Positions 32,364 through 43,078 of a stretch of DNA of 64,000 nt are shown in pieces. Origin of the DNA: Caulochytrium protostelioides (Eukaryota > Chytridiomycota > Caulochytriomycetes > Caulochytriales > Caulochytriaceae); the NCBI GenBank assembly GCA_003615045.1, contig ML014128.1, positions 118,356 to 182,355 on the forward strand. The letters are read 5' to 3'. How positions within the stretch are numbered: position 1 is the first letter of the stretch; every line of letters begins with the position of its first letter. The position numbers and the translations under genes are program-made. The notes beneath the pieces were generated by a model, which searched no databases, was not told the DNA's origin, and saw only the letters and a program-made list of their open reading frames with translations.

Positions 32364-32813
32364 CTCGCCGGAGCGTCAGGACCCACGGCGCTCATGCCCA
32401 CGCGACCCGTGGCGCGGCGCCGCGTCACGGAGCCGTGGTACGACGGGCTCGACGGGCCCCGAGCGGACGGAGAGCCGTGAGCGGCGGACGGCGGCGGTCG
32501 CCACGAGGGTCGTGCGGATCGCCCGCGGCTCGCTTCGGATGGTGACAGGACCGCGGTCGCTCCGGCCGCACCCTGTTCTTCGGATCGCGACAGCGCTTCC
32601 GAGCACGACGCTTCGTGGCCTCGCTCGTCCTGGCTCGCTCGGCCCCACAGGACGCGGGATTCCAGCGATTCGCCACGGGCGATCTGACGCGGCCGAGCGG
32701 GTGAGATGCCCGATGCGTGGTCCTTCCGTCCTGTTAATGGCCGCACGCCTCTTTTCTGGATCGTCCCCGCGTTCCCGGGTCCATCGCCTCGTTGGCGCCA
32801 ATCGTCGCCCATC
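31809..32813. other. Intergenic region with GGA/GGT and GGC runs
   Basis: No gene supported. A (GGA)n(GGT)n run at about 31885-31937 lies close to the alpha-SNAP start and may be in its promoter. A (GGC)n run is at about 32327-32362. Divergent promoters for alpha-SNAP and the VTC1-like gene must lie here. Confidence 0.55.
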
Positions 32814-33374
32814 ATGCCGGCCAGCGACGCCGGGTCCGACGGCGCCGCGTCGGCGTTCACCGACGGCATCGGCGCTTCCGACCCGAACCTCGCGCGCTCG
32901 CGCTTCTTCAAGTTCCTGAACCGCGCCTACCCCCCGCCGCGCGCCGCCCATGGCCACGCCGACACCGATGCCGCATCGACCACCACGTCCACGGCGGCCG
33001 CGCCACCCGCGCTCACACCCGCCGAAGCCGCCGCCAAGGCCGCCGCCGAGACGCGCAAGATCGGCGCCTCGAAGCTTCACTTCGCTAACGAACGCACCTT
33101 CCTGTCGTGGATGAACCTCTGCCTCACCATCGGCGCGCTCGGCATGGGCCTCATCAACTTCAGCGATCTGCGCGGGCGCTACATCGGCGTCGGCTTCATG
33201 GCCATCGCCGTGGGATTCATGGGGTATGCCCTCGTGCGGTACCATGCCCGCATCCGCGAGATCAACCAGAAGACGCGGGGACTCGCGTTTGAGGAATTCC
33301 TCGGCGCGATGAGTCTGGTCGGGATCCTTTTTGCCGCGGTCGGCATCAATTTTGGCCTACGCCTCGTCAACTAA
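32814..33374 (+). CDS. VTC1-like DUF202 membrane protein
   Basis: Small integral membrane protein of the VTC1/DUF202 type. In yeast Vtc1 is a subunit of the vacuolar transporter chaperone that makes and imports polyphosphate. The diagnostic block KLHFANERTFLSWMNLCLTI begins the first of three membrane helices, followed by YIGVGFMAIAVGFMGYALV and FLGAMSLVGILFAAVGINFG. An Arg/Lys/Gln stretch (RYHARIREINQKTRG) separates helices 2 and 3. The start chosen (PASDAGSDGAA) gives 186 aa; an in-frame ATG at 32706 would add 36 poorly conserved residues. The N-terminal extension is disordered. No SPX or catalytic VTC4-like domain is present. A generic DUF202 role is an alternative. Confidence 0.85.
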   Translation: MPASDAGSDGAASAFTDGIGASDPNLARSRFFKFLNRAYPPPRAAHGHADTDAASTTTSTAAAPPALTPAEAAAKAAAETRKIGASKLHFANERTFLSWMNLCLTIGALGMGLINFSDLRGRYIGVGFMAIAVGFMGYALVRYHARIREINQKTRGLAFEEFLGAMSLVGILFAAVGINFGLRLVN

Positions 33375-33552
33375 CGGCATGAAAGAATGGCCCCCTTACG
33401 GAAGGGGATGTGTCACCCGGCGATACGACGTTAGCGAAGACCACGCCCCGACGACATCATGTCATTTCATACCATACCGTGCTAGGCCATGCCATGGGTG
33501 GCGACGGGAGCCCGCCGTCATTAGATCGTTCCGCAGTTAACGCGATGGCGCT

Positions 33553-36500
33553 TCAAGTGAGATCCCGACGCAGCTCCCAGTGTCCTTTGCCCTGGGCCGC
33601 GCCGCGGACAAACGTCGCCATCTCCTTCAAGATCCGGCGGAACAGGGGGACCGCGTCCGGCGTCACGACGCCGCCGAACTGCGCCAGAATCGACTGCGTC
33701 GGCGCCTGCCCGCCCTGCGAATCGAGGTAGGCGTGGATCGCGGCCGCCAGCGCTTCCGGCGTCATGGGCATCGACGGCGCGGACGTCGCTGGCGCCGCGG
33801 ACGTCCCCGGGACCGATCCAGCGGCCGTATGGGCCGGCGACGCGGTGGCGGTGGCGTTGGCCGTGGTGGCGGCCGTGGTGGCGGCCGTGGTGGCGGCGAT
33901 GGCGGCGGTCGAGGCCGCAGGCCGCCGGTCACCGCGCAGCTCTGCCAAACGTGCCAGAATCGCCCGCGAGCCGCCCGCCGACGCCGGTGGCGCGCTCCCC
34001 GCGAGCCCGCTGCGAGCCGGCGAGGCGTCGGCGCTCCGCCTCGCGGACGGCGTGGTCGGCGCGGCCGTCCGGCCGAACCGCGGCGCGGTGCTCAGGGCCG
34101 CGCCCGGCGCACCGGCGGCGCCTGACCGCCCGGTCCACGTGGGCACGTACGCGGCGCCCTGCTCCCGGACGGCGCGGCGGCTAGCTTTGAGGGCGGCGAC
34201 GGCGTCCGCCGCCAGTTTCGCCGCCTCGCGCTCCACGAGGAGCTGCTCGCGCTGCGCGCCCTCGCTCGAGGCGCCCATGATGGTGTCGTGCTGCAGCGCG
34301 GCGTGGACGCCTGTCGCAAACAGACTCCGCAGGATGCGCGTCTCGTCGTCCAGCGAGGCTTCGTCCGAAGCTCCCGGCGCCCCTGGCGGGCTCCCGGGCG
34401 TCTCGCCGGCGGTGGTGGATGCCGCGCCCGGCAGCGCCGGCTCGTAGTGGGCCAGCCCCGCGACCTGGGTCGGATCAAAGCCAAGCTCGGCATCGGCGGC
34501 GTCGCGCGGCGTCGGCTTGGAGACGTTCGGATTCAGCAAGCGCCGCGCCGCGGGCTTCGCGCGCTTGGGCGGCGGGCGGCCCTCGGTCGTCGCGGCGCCC
34601 GCTTGGTCCGTGCCCGGGACGGGCACGACGACGTTTCGCGTGCCCTCGAAGAGATCGGCTGTTTCGGGCGGCTGGCCGTCCTCGTCGCCCAGTACAAACA
34701 GATCGTGCAGGTGGTGCGAATGGAAGAATCGACGTTGCTTCGGGTCTTTGAGGATCTTGTTCGTCAGGAACTGTTTGAAGATCTGGCGGTGATAGATCTT
34801 TTCCTCAATCGTCCCCGCCGTCATGAGGCGGTAAATGACGACGTCGCGGCGCTGGCCGAGGCGCCACGCGCGCTCGCGCGCTTGCATGTCAGTGCTCGGA
34901 TTCCAGTCCGGATCAAAAATAACCACGCGGTCTGCGCCGGTCAGATTGATGCCCAGGCCCCCGACTTTCGTCGTCAGCAGGAACATAAACACGCGATCGT
35001 CCGTGTTAAACTGGTCCACCAAGCCGATGCGGCTCTTGATGGCCGTATCGCCGTCCATGCGGTAGTACGTGAGCTGCTCGTCGCGAACCATCGCTTCCAC
35101 AATGTCCAGCATCTGTTTGGTCTGGCAGAACAGCAACACGCGGTGCTTCTGGGCATGCCACATGCGTAGCAGACTCGCTGTGACTTTGAGCTTACCCGAG
35201 CGCTCCGGGCTGCCGTAGTCGGCGATCTCGGCGCGCTGGTCGCGGCGCACGAGATCCGGGTGGTTGCACAGCTTCCGTAGGATATCCACGCCATACAGCA
35301 CGTGGCGTTTCCCGTTGAGGATATTGTTGACTTCACCACTTGCCAGAAAACGCTGGTATTCTCGGCGCTGGAACGGCGTCAATCGACAAAAGAGCACCTG
35401 CTCGTTCTTTTTCGGTAGATCGGTGGACACGTCGGCCTTGAGTCGACGCAGCATGTACGGCGCGATCAGATCCTTAAGCACCGTGGCGCAGCGGTAGGCC
35501 GCCTGGATCTGGACGTTACTGGCGTTCGCATACCCGCCCATCTGGATGGGAACGGCGAACTGGGTCTGGAACACCGGCAGCGTGCCGAGCCGGCCCGGAT
35601 AACAGAAATCAAAGATACTCCATAACTCGGTCAGGTTGTTCTGGATCGGCGTGCCCGTCAGCACGATGCGGTTCGTGCACGCGATGCGCTTGCACGACAG
35701 CGTGATCAGGGCGTCCGGGTTCCGGATCTTGTGGCCTTCGTCCAGCACGCAGTAGGCCCAGCGGCGCGTCAGCAGCAGCCGTCGGTGCACACCGAGGCCC
35801 GCATACGTCGTGAGCACCACGTGGCCCTTCGCAAAGATGCGGTCAACCAGGCGCGCGGCCTGGCGCTGGGTCTCCGGATTCGCCTTGATCACCCGCTTGG
35901 GCTTGCTCGCCCTGCCGGCTTGGCGTCGCCCGCGACCCCACCCGCCGCCACGGCGACTGCCGCCGCGACCACGACCGCGCGGCACGTCCGTTTCAGTCTT
36001 CCCGCGCCGGTCTTCGGGTAGATCGAGCGGTCCGTCACCATCGTCGTCTTCGTCACTACGATCGATGTCCGTATCCGTGGGGTCATCGTCGTCATCTTCG
36101 ATACGGCGTCCACCGCGCTTAGAAGCCGGGGTCAGCCCGCTGCCGCTGCCGTGCAGGATGGCCACGCGGAAGGGCGGGTACCACTTGTGGAATTCCTGAA
36201 CCCACTGCCGCAGCACGGTGGCGGGGCAGACTATGAGCACCGGCCCTTGGAGCTTCTTTGAGGTGGCGAGCGCGGCCAGAAACGCAATGATTTGAATCGT
36301 CTTGCCGAGACCCATTTCGTCACCAATGATGCCTCCGGTCCCCTGACAGTACAGCTCCCAGAGCCACTGGATGCACGTCTGTTGGTGCTTATACAGCCGG
36401 TCGTAGAGATCGCCTGGCACCAGCAAGCCGCCCGAGAGGCGGTGGTGCGGCCGGTCAACGTCTTCCTCATACCATTCTTCGCCGGGGTCCATCAAGAGCT

Positions 36501-38127
36501 GCTCCGGGGTAAAGTGCATGGTGGCAAACCGCGCGTCACCGACCATCTGCCGCAGGCGCTTGCGGCGGCGCGTCATCACCCACTCTGCAAATCGTCGCTG
36601 GTAGACGCTCTCATCGCCGTCGTCATGATATCCGTCAGGTCCTGCAGGCGCCGCTGTATGCCGCGGTCCGGTGTGGGCTTCGTTCTCGTCGTCTTCCTCG
36701 TCGTCTGCCGACTTGACTCGTGCGCGGCTGCGACCGCGGCCACGACCATGACCAGGAGGCTTGGTCGATCCAGAGGTGAGAGCAGACGTTGTCGCTTCAT
36801 CTACGCCCGCATCGGAGAGGTCGGATGCCGAGCTGGCTTCGTCCTTGACGTTGAACTCGGCGTCGCTGCTATCGTCGTCGGCGTCGTCGGCGTCGTCATC
36901 ATCGGCGTCGTCATCACCATCGCGCACGGCTCTTGCTGTTGTCGACAGCAGGGACGCGTCGGGATTCATGTCTAAATCGGAAGGCGGCGCCAGCGCATCT
37001 TCGTCGTCGTCGATGCCCTCGTCATCCAGCGCCACGCCATCGCCGTCACCGCTCAGCGCCATGTCCGGGATCGGCACATCACTGGGGAGGGCATCTCTCT
37101 GCGGCGTCACGACACCCGCGTGGGATGCTGACGTTTGCTGCGCCAGGATGTGCTGCATCAGCGCCGAAACGGGCTGACGGGCGCGTGGCGTAGACGGCGA
37201 CGACGCTCCACTCGGCGCATCGCTGCCGTCACCGGCAGCGGAATGGGTGCCGGCGGCTCGCGCATCGAGCCGCGCGAACGGCGTGATCTGGCCCGTCGCA
37301 ATCAAGGTCTCGCGGTCGGGGACCCCCGAGGTGTTCGCGGCGCCACGGGCTGCCGCAGCGCCGTCGCTGTCGCCGTCGCCGCTTGCCGCCCTTCCCTGCT
37401 GGCGGTCCGCGATGCGCTGCTTGACGGCTTTCACTTCGTCGCGCAGCGCGTCGAGCTCGGCCTCGCAGGCCTCGACGCGCTGCAGCCACTTCATGCGGTC
37501 GCCGGCGCCGCGGGCGGCGTCGATGCGGGCATCGAGCGTCTCGATCTTGCGCCGGCATTCGCGACGGTCCCGCCGTAGCCGCTCGAGCCGCGCGCGATCC
37601 CGCTGGTCGTCCTGTGCCCGGAGCTGCGCGTCGACCTGCTGCATCACGTTGGCCTCCAAATCCTGCTGGTTGCTGACACCAAGCAGAAACGCCGTGCCGT
37701 CGTCGACGGCGGTGCCGTCGTCTTGCCGTCGATGCGCCGTGGGAGCCGACGTCGACGTCGACGTCAACGGCACGACCGACGGCGAGCGCGAGGGCGCCCG
37801 AGGCTCTGTCGCCCCGAGGTGGCGGAGCTCGGCATCGTCCTGCGCCGCATACTGCGGGATGTCGCGGGAGTCAATCTGGATCAGTGGTGGCGCTGCTGCC
37901 GATCCAGTCTTTATTCGGGCACTTTTCGCTGAACGCGAGCCGGGCGGGCCGTTCGACTGCCGCTTACGCGGCGCCAAAGCGAAGCCGGGATCATGATCCT
38001 GAAGGCCATCATCGCTGTGGTCGTCAGCGACCTGAGTTGCGGCGTCACCAGGGCCGTCGGTGTCGCGAGCAGGCTCGATGGGCGATGAGAACCCGCCGGG
38101 CGGGGTGGAACCCGTGGTAGGAGCCAT
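33553..38127 (-). CDS. RAD26: Rad26/CSB (ERCC6)-type SNF2 ATPase
   Basis: Swi2/Snf2 DNA translocase of transcription-coupled nucleotide-excision repair, acting on stalled RNA polymerase II. About 1,524 aa from the first true ATG at 38127; upstream in-frame codons lack an ATG. The N-terminal half is acidic and disordered with a coiled coil. The ATPase has Q-motif-like LYKHQQTCIQWLWEL, Walker A DEMGLGKT near residue 605, a DEGH box (typical of CSB) near 793, and GTPIQNNLTELWSIFDF. The helicase C domain includes LLTTKVGGLGINLTGADRVV and QARERAWRLGQ. A roughly 90-residue acidic/RGG insert sits between motifs I and II. The C-terminal 100 residues (ILARLAELRG; LRRILKEMATFV-like region) resemble the ubiquitin-binding/winged-helix end of CSB. 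Confidence 0.93.
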   Translation of the reverse strand: MAPTTGSTPPGGFSSPIEPARDTDGPGDAATQVADDHSDDGLQDHDPGFALAPRKRQSNGPPGSRSAKSARIKTGSAAAPPLIQIDSRDIPQYAAQDDAELRHLGATEPRAPSRSPSVVPLTSTSTSAPTAHRRQDDGTAVDDGTAFLLGVSNQQDLEANVMQQVDAQLRAQDDQRDRARLERLRRDRRECRRKIETLDARIDAARGAGDRMKWLQRVEACEAELDALRDEVKAVKQRIADRQQGRAASGDGDSDGAAAARGAANTSGVPDRETLIATGQITPFARLDARAAGTHSAAGDGSDAPSGASSPSTPRARQPVSALMQHILAQQTSASHAGVVTPQRDALPSDVPIPDMALSGDGDGVALDDEGIDDDEDALAPPSDLDMNPDASLLSTTARAVRDGDDDADDDDADDADDDSSDAEFNVKDEASSASDLSDAGVDEATTSALTSGSTKPPGHGRGRGRSRARVKSADDEEDDENEAHTGPRHTAAPAGPDGYHDDGDESVYQRRFAEWVMTRRRKRLRQMVGDARFATMHFTPEQLLMDPGEEWYEEDVDRPHHRLSGGLLVPGDLYDRLYKHQQTCIQWLWELYCQGTGGIIGDEMGLGKTIQIIAFLAALATSKKLQGPVLIVCPATVLRQWVQEFHKWYPPFRVAILHGSGSGLTPASKRGGRRIEDDDDDPTDTDIDRSDEDDDGDGPLDLPEDRRGKTETDVPRGRGRGGSRRGGGWGRGRRQAGRASKPKRVIKANPETQRQAARLVDRIFAKGHVVLTTYAGLGVHRRLLLTRRWAYCVLDEGHKIRNPDALITLSCKRIACTNRIVLTGTPIQNNLTELWSIFDFCYPGRLGTLPVFQTQFAVPIQMGGYANASNVQIQAAYRCATVLKDLIAPYMLRRLKADVSTDLPKKNEQVLFCRLTPFQRREYQRFLASGEVNNILNGKRHVLYGVDILRKLCNHPDLVRRDQRAEIADYGSPERSGKLKVTASLLRMWHAQKHRVLLFCQTKQMLDIVEAMVRDEQLTYYRMDGDTAIKSRIGLVDQFNTDDRVFMFLLTTKVGGLGINLTGADRVVIFDPDWNPSTDMQARERAWRLGQRRDVVIYRLMTAGTIEEKIYHRQIFKQFLTNKILKDPKQRRFFHSHHLHDLFVLGDEDGQPPETADLFEGTRNVVVPVPGTDQAGAATTEGRPPPKRAKPAARRLLNPNVSKPTPRDAADAELGFDPTQVAGLAHYEPALPGAASTTAGETPGSPPGAPGASDEASLDDETRILRSLFATGVHAALQHDTIMGASSEGAQREQLLVEREAAKLAADAVAALKASRRAVREQGAAYVPTWTGRSGAAGAPGAALSTAPRFGRTAAPTTPSARRSADASPARSGLAGSAPPASAGGSRAILARLAELRGDRRPAASTAAIAATTAATTAATTANATATASPAHTAAGSVPGTSAAPATSAPSMPMTPEALAAAIHAYLDSQGGQAPTQSILAQFGGVVTPDAVPLFRRILKEMATFVRGAAQGKGHWELRRDLT

Positions 38128-39206
38128 TAGGGGACGCCGGTGGCCTTGGCCGCAGTAGAACCGTGGAGACCGGGTTGACGACAAGAGAGGATGGATGAAT
38201 GGATCAATTCACACCGCATCCGTGGAGATGGGTCAGAGGCCAACGGCGACGCGGAGGAAGCAGGAAGCAGAAGCCAACGCCGAGGCCAGGTCCATGTCTC
38301 ACATGGATACCGATGCGAAGGCTTTCATCGAATGTGATCGCCGCCCCATCCACGCGCGGCCTTCACGTGCGATGGCGAGAAGCGGAGTGTCGACACACCT
38401 CATGGTCGACCTTGCGCCGTGACGTGTCTGCACGGGCCTGCATCGGCGTATGGATACCACCAGTTCCATGGGCGGCGACACCCACGTGGCGCGTACCGCG
38501 CACGTCGGAGTGCTCCGCCGCGGGATCTCCGCCGCTGGCCGCTGCCGCCGACCGGCGGACCGGTCGGCCAGCCCGCCGTGCGTGGCTCAGCACGAGCGCG
38601 CCCCGTCGCGCTAGCGGGATGCGGCGCCTTGATTCCGTCACCCCGAATGACGTTCAGGACGCTGGCCCAGGCCCAGGCCGGCCCAGGGTCTCGTGGGTGC
38701 CGTCGCCGGACGTGGCGATCGAGTGATGCCCAATCAGGCTCACGACGCCCGGTGGCGCCCGGGAGCGTGTGGCGCAAGCGCGTGCGTAACGCGGGTCGTA
38801 ACTCCGACGCTGCCGCTGACGCGGTCCCCACCAACTCCGACGTCGCGACTGGCCGCTCACCCCGTGACCGCCGCGGGGCACGTGCGATCCTCATCGAAAC
38901 CTGGCCCACGTGGTGGCCCCAAGCGCCCAGAGGAAACGACGGTGGACCTTCTCGCCAAAGAGCACAATGCCCGCGTCGCCTTCACCGACGGCCAGGACAA
39001 AGCGGCCCATCCGAATGGACGATCGGCACCGTCGATCCCCATGGCGCGGCAACCGTTGTCGTCATGCGCAGGTCCGTGCGACAGCACCCGGTGCTGAGCC
39101 GTCGACCGCCGGCAGGCCCCCTCATCACCGCCCACAGGCCCTCCTCACCACCGCCGATTCGAAACGTCTCGAGCGGTTGATGCTTCACCGCGCCTCGTGA
39201 GCTCTG
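38128..39206. other. Intergenic region between divergent RAD26 and PPR genes
   Basis: No gene recognised. Open frames are short and without motifs. It presumably holds a bidirectional promoter. Confidence 0.55.
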
Positions 39207-42002
39207 ATGCATCTCCCGTCCGCGGCTGGCGCCGCATCGCCCGCATGGGCCGCCGCAATGCTCACGGCCGCCGCAACGCCGCGTTCGGCTCGGTCCCTCG
39301 TCCGCGTCTCCCACGGTCTCGCTGCCGTGGACCGCGTCCTTGCCCTGCGCGCGCCGACCCGCATGCCCTGCCGAAATAAGTTTACGAAACGGGATCGCCT
39401 CCGCGTGATTCGCGGTGATGCGACATGGTTTGCGCAGGGATCGCTGCCCCTCGTCAGTGCTCCCTTGCCGACGGCGGGAGCAACGATGTCCTCGACGGAT
39501 CCGGCCCTCCCAGCCTCGGAAGCGGCTCCACGGAAAGAGACGGACCCCGCTGCCGCCGCGCCAGCACGCACCCTCACGCCGTCGGCACCAGCAACGCCGT
39601 CATCGTCGCCAAGACCCGTGTCGGCGTCTCTGTCGTCGACAATGGTGGATGCGACCGACGCGGCCTCGGCCGAGACGAGCACGGGCCGAGTCTACTGGTA
39701 CACGGATCCCTACCTGTTGGACCGCGCGTGTACCAAGCTGGCGCACGAGCGCCGGTATGACGAGGTTGTCGCGCTGCTCGCCCGGCACCGCATGTCCGGC
39801 ACGCCTGCCGTCTGGGCCCACGTGCTACGCCACCTTGAGCAGGCGGGGCAGACCCAAGTTGCCTGGGATCTCTATCGGACGATGCGCGAGCGTCGGGTCG
39901 GGCTGACGCCGCAGGCGGTCACAACCGTGATCCGCGTGCTAGAGCATGCAGTTTCGGCTGCTCGATCAAATCGGCGGACGGCCGTCTTTCCTGCTGACGT
40001 TGCGCCTGCCGATATTGCGCCTGCTGACGCTGCACCTGCCAGCGTCGTGCTTGCTCGCGCGACTCCAGCGACCACCCGTGCTGACGCCCCTGCGGATGCC
40101 CCAACGGCTAACGCATGGGCTCACACCCGCGCGGCGGATCCCTCGTCCGAAGTGGACGTCATGACGCTGCGCCACCCGACCGTGCGCACGCTGAGCGATG
40201 CGCCCGTTCCTCATCTCATCAGTCAGGCCATCCGGGTCTGGCGCCACGCGGTGCACCAGGAAGCGAGATCGCGTCAGCAGGCGCGAGCCGCCGCGCGTCG
40301 CGCCAACGCACCCTTGTTCGCGGAGGGCCCGAACCACGAACTCGTCATTGAAGCCGACGCCGACGCCGACGCCGACGCCGATGCTGCCGAGCCCGGCAGC
40401 TGGGGCCTCGCCGCCGACTCGGCACCGCCGAACGTGTTCCACATCAATGCGCTGCTTTCGCTGCTCTGCCGTGCCGGCCCGGCGTACGCGCCTTGGGTCG
40501 ACCACCTCTGGGACCATGCCGATACCACGGGCGTCGTCGACAAAGTGACCGTGACCTACATGTACGCATATCTCGCGGCGCTGCCGGATGCCGCCGCTGC
40601 CTGGCAGCGGGCACGCATGATCTGGGCGCGGCTCGTCCGAGACGACGCCACGACAGCCGCTGCGGCTACCGTAGCGGCTGCGGCAACGGCGGCCCCAGCG
40701 CCGTCCAAGGGCCAGGCCGCGGCCCGTCCGCGCGGGCCGACGGAGCCGGGCGGCCGCGGGCGGCCGTCGCGCCAGTCGTCGCCGTCGCCGGCATCCACCA
40801 ATGTCCCCGCCGTGCCGTGGACCGTCACGCCGGACAGTTTCCACGTGATGTCCCATCTCCGTGTCGCCCTGGGCACCCGCGATCGCGCTGCGTACGCCTT
40901 GGCCTGGCACGACGTCGGGCCCGTGCTCACGACCTCGCTCACCCTGTTCAGCGCCGACCTGCCGACGCCCGCTCCCTCGCCTCCTGAGACCGCGGCGTCG
41001 CTGCGGCGGTCGATTCGCGTGACGGCGCCCGTCCTCAGCCTCGCGCTCCGGATGGCGGCTTCGGTCGCGACGCCTGCGGCGCCGTCAGGGACACCGCCCG
41101 TCCAGTCACGTCGCGATCGTCTCGGCGCCGCCGCACCCGCCGCACCTCGCGCTGCGGCGCCCGACGCCGCGACCGCGGCTATCATGGCCGACGCGACCCG
41201 CTTCCTCGACCGCCAGACAAAGCGTGTCAGCGCCGGCATCGGCCCCGGCGGCGCCATCGATGCGCGCGTGATCCGCGAATGGGTCTGGCTGCTCCACGAC
41301 TATGCACCACAGCAGTTCGAGTCGACCGCGTTCCTCTGGGACCGCTTTTTCCGTCGTGACCGCGAGGCTCAGGCGTCGCCCAGCACCTTGCTCGAGCCGC
41401 TCCTCCTCTGGTGCCATCTGGCGGCCCGCACGGCCGCGTCTCGGCCACCGCCGTTTTCAGGGCATCTCCGGGGCTCCCGAGACTCGCCCGCCGGGGCTCG
41501 CTCGCCCGCACCTGCCGCGGCGGCCGTCGCCGGCACGTTGCCGGAGGATGCCGTGACAGCTGGCGCAGCATCGCCGTCGGCACAGGTAGCCGCATGGGTC
41601 CAACGCGCGCAGCGGCTTTGGATGGCCACCGAACACGCGTGGGATCGTGATCGCGCGCCTTGGCGCGCGCTGATGCACACGTTGCATACGATGCGACTGC
41701 ATGCGCAGCTGAACAGCCACGCCGCGGTCGATCATGTCGCGTGGCTCACGGCGCACCCCTTTCTACGGGTCTTGCTCGCGCTGGCCGATCAGGAGGCCAC
41801 ACCTTTGTCGTCAAACCAGGTCAAGCAGGCGTTGGAACCGCAGGCGAAGTGTCTGGAGCTCTACCGGGAGCTTCAGGCACAGGCGACGCGGGCCGCCCAC
41901 CTGCCACCGAGATGCGTTCCATCACGATGTGCCTCAGGCGCCGCTGACGCCAGTAGCAACATCGGCACGCCGACGGCATTAGCCTCTACCACCCGCTTGT
42001 GA
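39207..42002 (+). CDS. Pentatricopeptide-repeat-like protein, probably mitochondrial
   Basis: Likely organellar RNA-binding factor. It has 931 residues in one exon. The N-terminus (about 60 residues) is rich in Ala/Arg/Ser without acidic residues (MLTAAATPRSARSLVRVSHG), typical of a mitochondrial presequence. PPR-like helical hairpins occur at about residues 175-230 (RRYDEVVALLARHRMSGTP; QTQVAWDLYRTMRERRVGLT) and again near 410-480 (NVFHINALLSLLCRAGPAYA; TVTYMYAYLAALPDAAAA). Long Ala/Thr/Pro and Asp/Ala (ADADADADAD) insertions separate them. No SMR or endonuclease domain is evident. Fungal PPR proteins act in mitochondrial mRNA stability or translation, but the target cannot be inferred. Confidence 0.72.
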   Translation: MHLPSAAGAASPAWAAAMLTAAATPRSARSLVRVSHGLAAVDRVLALRAPTRMPCRNKFTKRDRLRVIRGDATWFAQGSLPLVSAPLPTAGATMSSTDPALPASEAAPRKETDPAAAAPARTLTPSAPATPSSSPRPVSASLSSTMVDATDAASAETSTGRVYWYTDPYLLDRACTKLAHERRYDEVVALLARHRMSGTPAVWAHVLRHLEQAGQTQVAWDLYRTMRERRVGLTPQAVTTVIRVLEHAVSAARSNRRTAVFPADVAPADIAPADAAPASVVLARATPATTRADAPADAPTANAWAHTRAADPSSEVDVMTLRHPTVRTLSDAPVPHLISQAIRVWRHAVHQEARSRQQARAAARRANAPLFAEGPNHELVIEADADADADADAAEPGSWGLAADSAPPNVFHINALLSLLCRAGPAYAPWVDHLWDHADTTGVVDKVTVTYMYAYLAALPDAAAAWQRARMIWARLVRDDATTAAAATVAAAATAAPAPSKGQAAARPRGPTEPGGRGRPSRQSSPSPASTNVPAVPWTVTPDSFHVMSHLRVALGTRDRAAYALAWHDVGPVLTTSLTLFSADLPTPAPSPPETAASLRRSIRVTAPVLSLALRMAASVATPAAPSGTPPVQSRRDRLGAAAPAAPRAAAPDAATAAIMADATRFLDRQTKRVSAGIGPGGAIDARVIREWVWLLHDYAPQQFESTAFLWDRFFRRDREAQASPSTLLEPLLLWCHLAARTAASRPPPFSGHLRGSRDSPAGARSPAPAAAAVAGTLPEDAVTAGAASPSAQVAAWVQRAQRLWMATEHAWDRDRAPWRALMHTLHTMRLHAQLNSHAAVDHVAWLTAHPFLRVLLALADQEATPLSSNQVKQALEPQAKCLELYRELQAQATRAAHLPPRCVPSRCASGAADASSNIGTPTALASTTRL

Positions 42003-42074
42003 TGCCACATCGATTATTGTTATAAAGATGTAGGACTGTTCGGGGACAAATAAACGCAACCACCGTACCCTCCT

Positions 42075-42430
42075 TCGTGCCCCCAAGGGATCCCCCAAGA
42101 ATGCAGTCCGCATTAAAATGTTTCGCTGAATGTTCTTGCTGACCACGGGCTGCGACGTGGCTTGCCCGGGGATGCAGGTTCAATGACGGATGCTCAGGAT
42201 GGCATTGAGGTTTTGGGTCACAAAATAAACCCGCTGGGAAAGATGACGCATTCCCAGGTCTCTGACCGCGACCCTTATGCACCAGCTCTACCATGGTCTC
42301 AGAAGCACATTGATCCCTGCATGTCCCTGGCACGTCCGGAACTCGGCGACCGGTGCGGATTCGCTGAGCGCACACCTTGGACGCCTCGCGCAACGGAATG
42401 GTGGGCTCTTCCTTTGTCCTCTCAGACTAG
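42075..42430 (-). mobile_element. Fanzor element relic 5 (highly decayed)
   Basis: The most degraded recognisable copy, on the minus strand. In order: PLREASKVCAQRIRTG (about 42404-42355), which aligns with relic 3 PTARAYKACVQRFRTV. After a frameshift comes VAEFRTCQGHAG (about 42352-42315, the idEFRTS-type segment with its Glu kept). Then FVTQNLNAILSIRH (42225-42184) aligns with FVNRDLNAALNIRR, with the catalytic Asp changed to Asn and a stop directly after. The shared 3' edge (GTGCCCCCAAGGGATCCCCC at about 42077-42096) is present but its stem is mostly lost. Confidence 0.68.
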
Positions 42431-43078
42431 AACCGCACCATATTCAGTATCTTTATTCCAAGATAAATAAATCCGCGCTGGTCCGTGATGATGACGACGC
42501 CCTACACCGTAGAGGGCGCTTGCACTCACGTCGAGCGGTTGACCGTTATCGCGTGTTTTCAAATGGATTTGCCGGCGCAGGCCATAACCCAAAGTCAGCA
42601 GGAAGTGATGGACTCGAAGCCAGGCGAGTTTCTTCGAAGATTCAATCAAGAAAAGGAAGCGTCATTCAAATCTGATATTGCGAATGCCGCTTCACCAGTT
42701 CCGGTAGGAGATTGGAGAGCGATGTGGTCTTCACCACGTCGCCATCTTGACTTTCTGGTCGAGTATGCGCCGGTAGTGTTGGGAGTGGGAATTACATTTT
42801 CAAACCGCCTCTCATTAGCGTGATTTTGGCCAGCAGGATCTCACCCATCATTTGCTTCTCAAGCGAAGAGAGCCGGGCGATCGATTGCTTCCTGATACAC
42901 GCGCCACCGTCGCGGAAACTCATTGTTTCGGCTGTGGCCCTGTTGGGCCGGAACAGTTTAGTACCTTCTCTCTCTGCCACCACCGCCTTTTCGTGCCGGC
43001 TTCCCTCCGGAGGGACCCGGAGGGATCATGGTGATCGTATCGATTGTCTCACCGGATAGCCAAATATGCCTTAAAAAA
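42431..43078. other. Lower-GC island, no assigned gene
   Basis: A 112-residue open frame (+, 42485-42823; contains DLPAQAITQSQQEVMDSKPG) and a short minus-strand frame (42792-42983; IARLSSLEKQMMGEILLAKI) look more protein-like than the average chance frame, but neither is recognised. Their composition resembles the orphan secreted genes. They may be remnants. Confidence 0.35.
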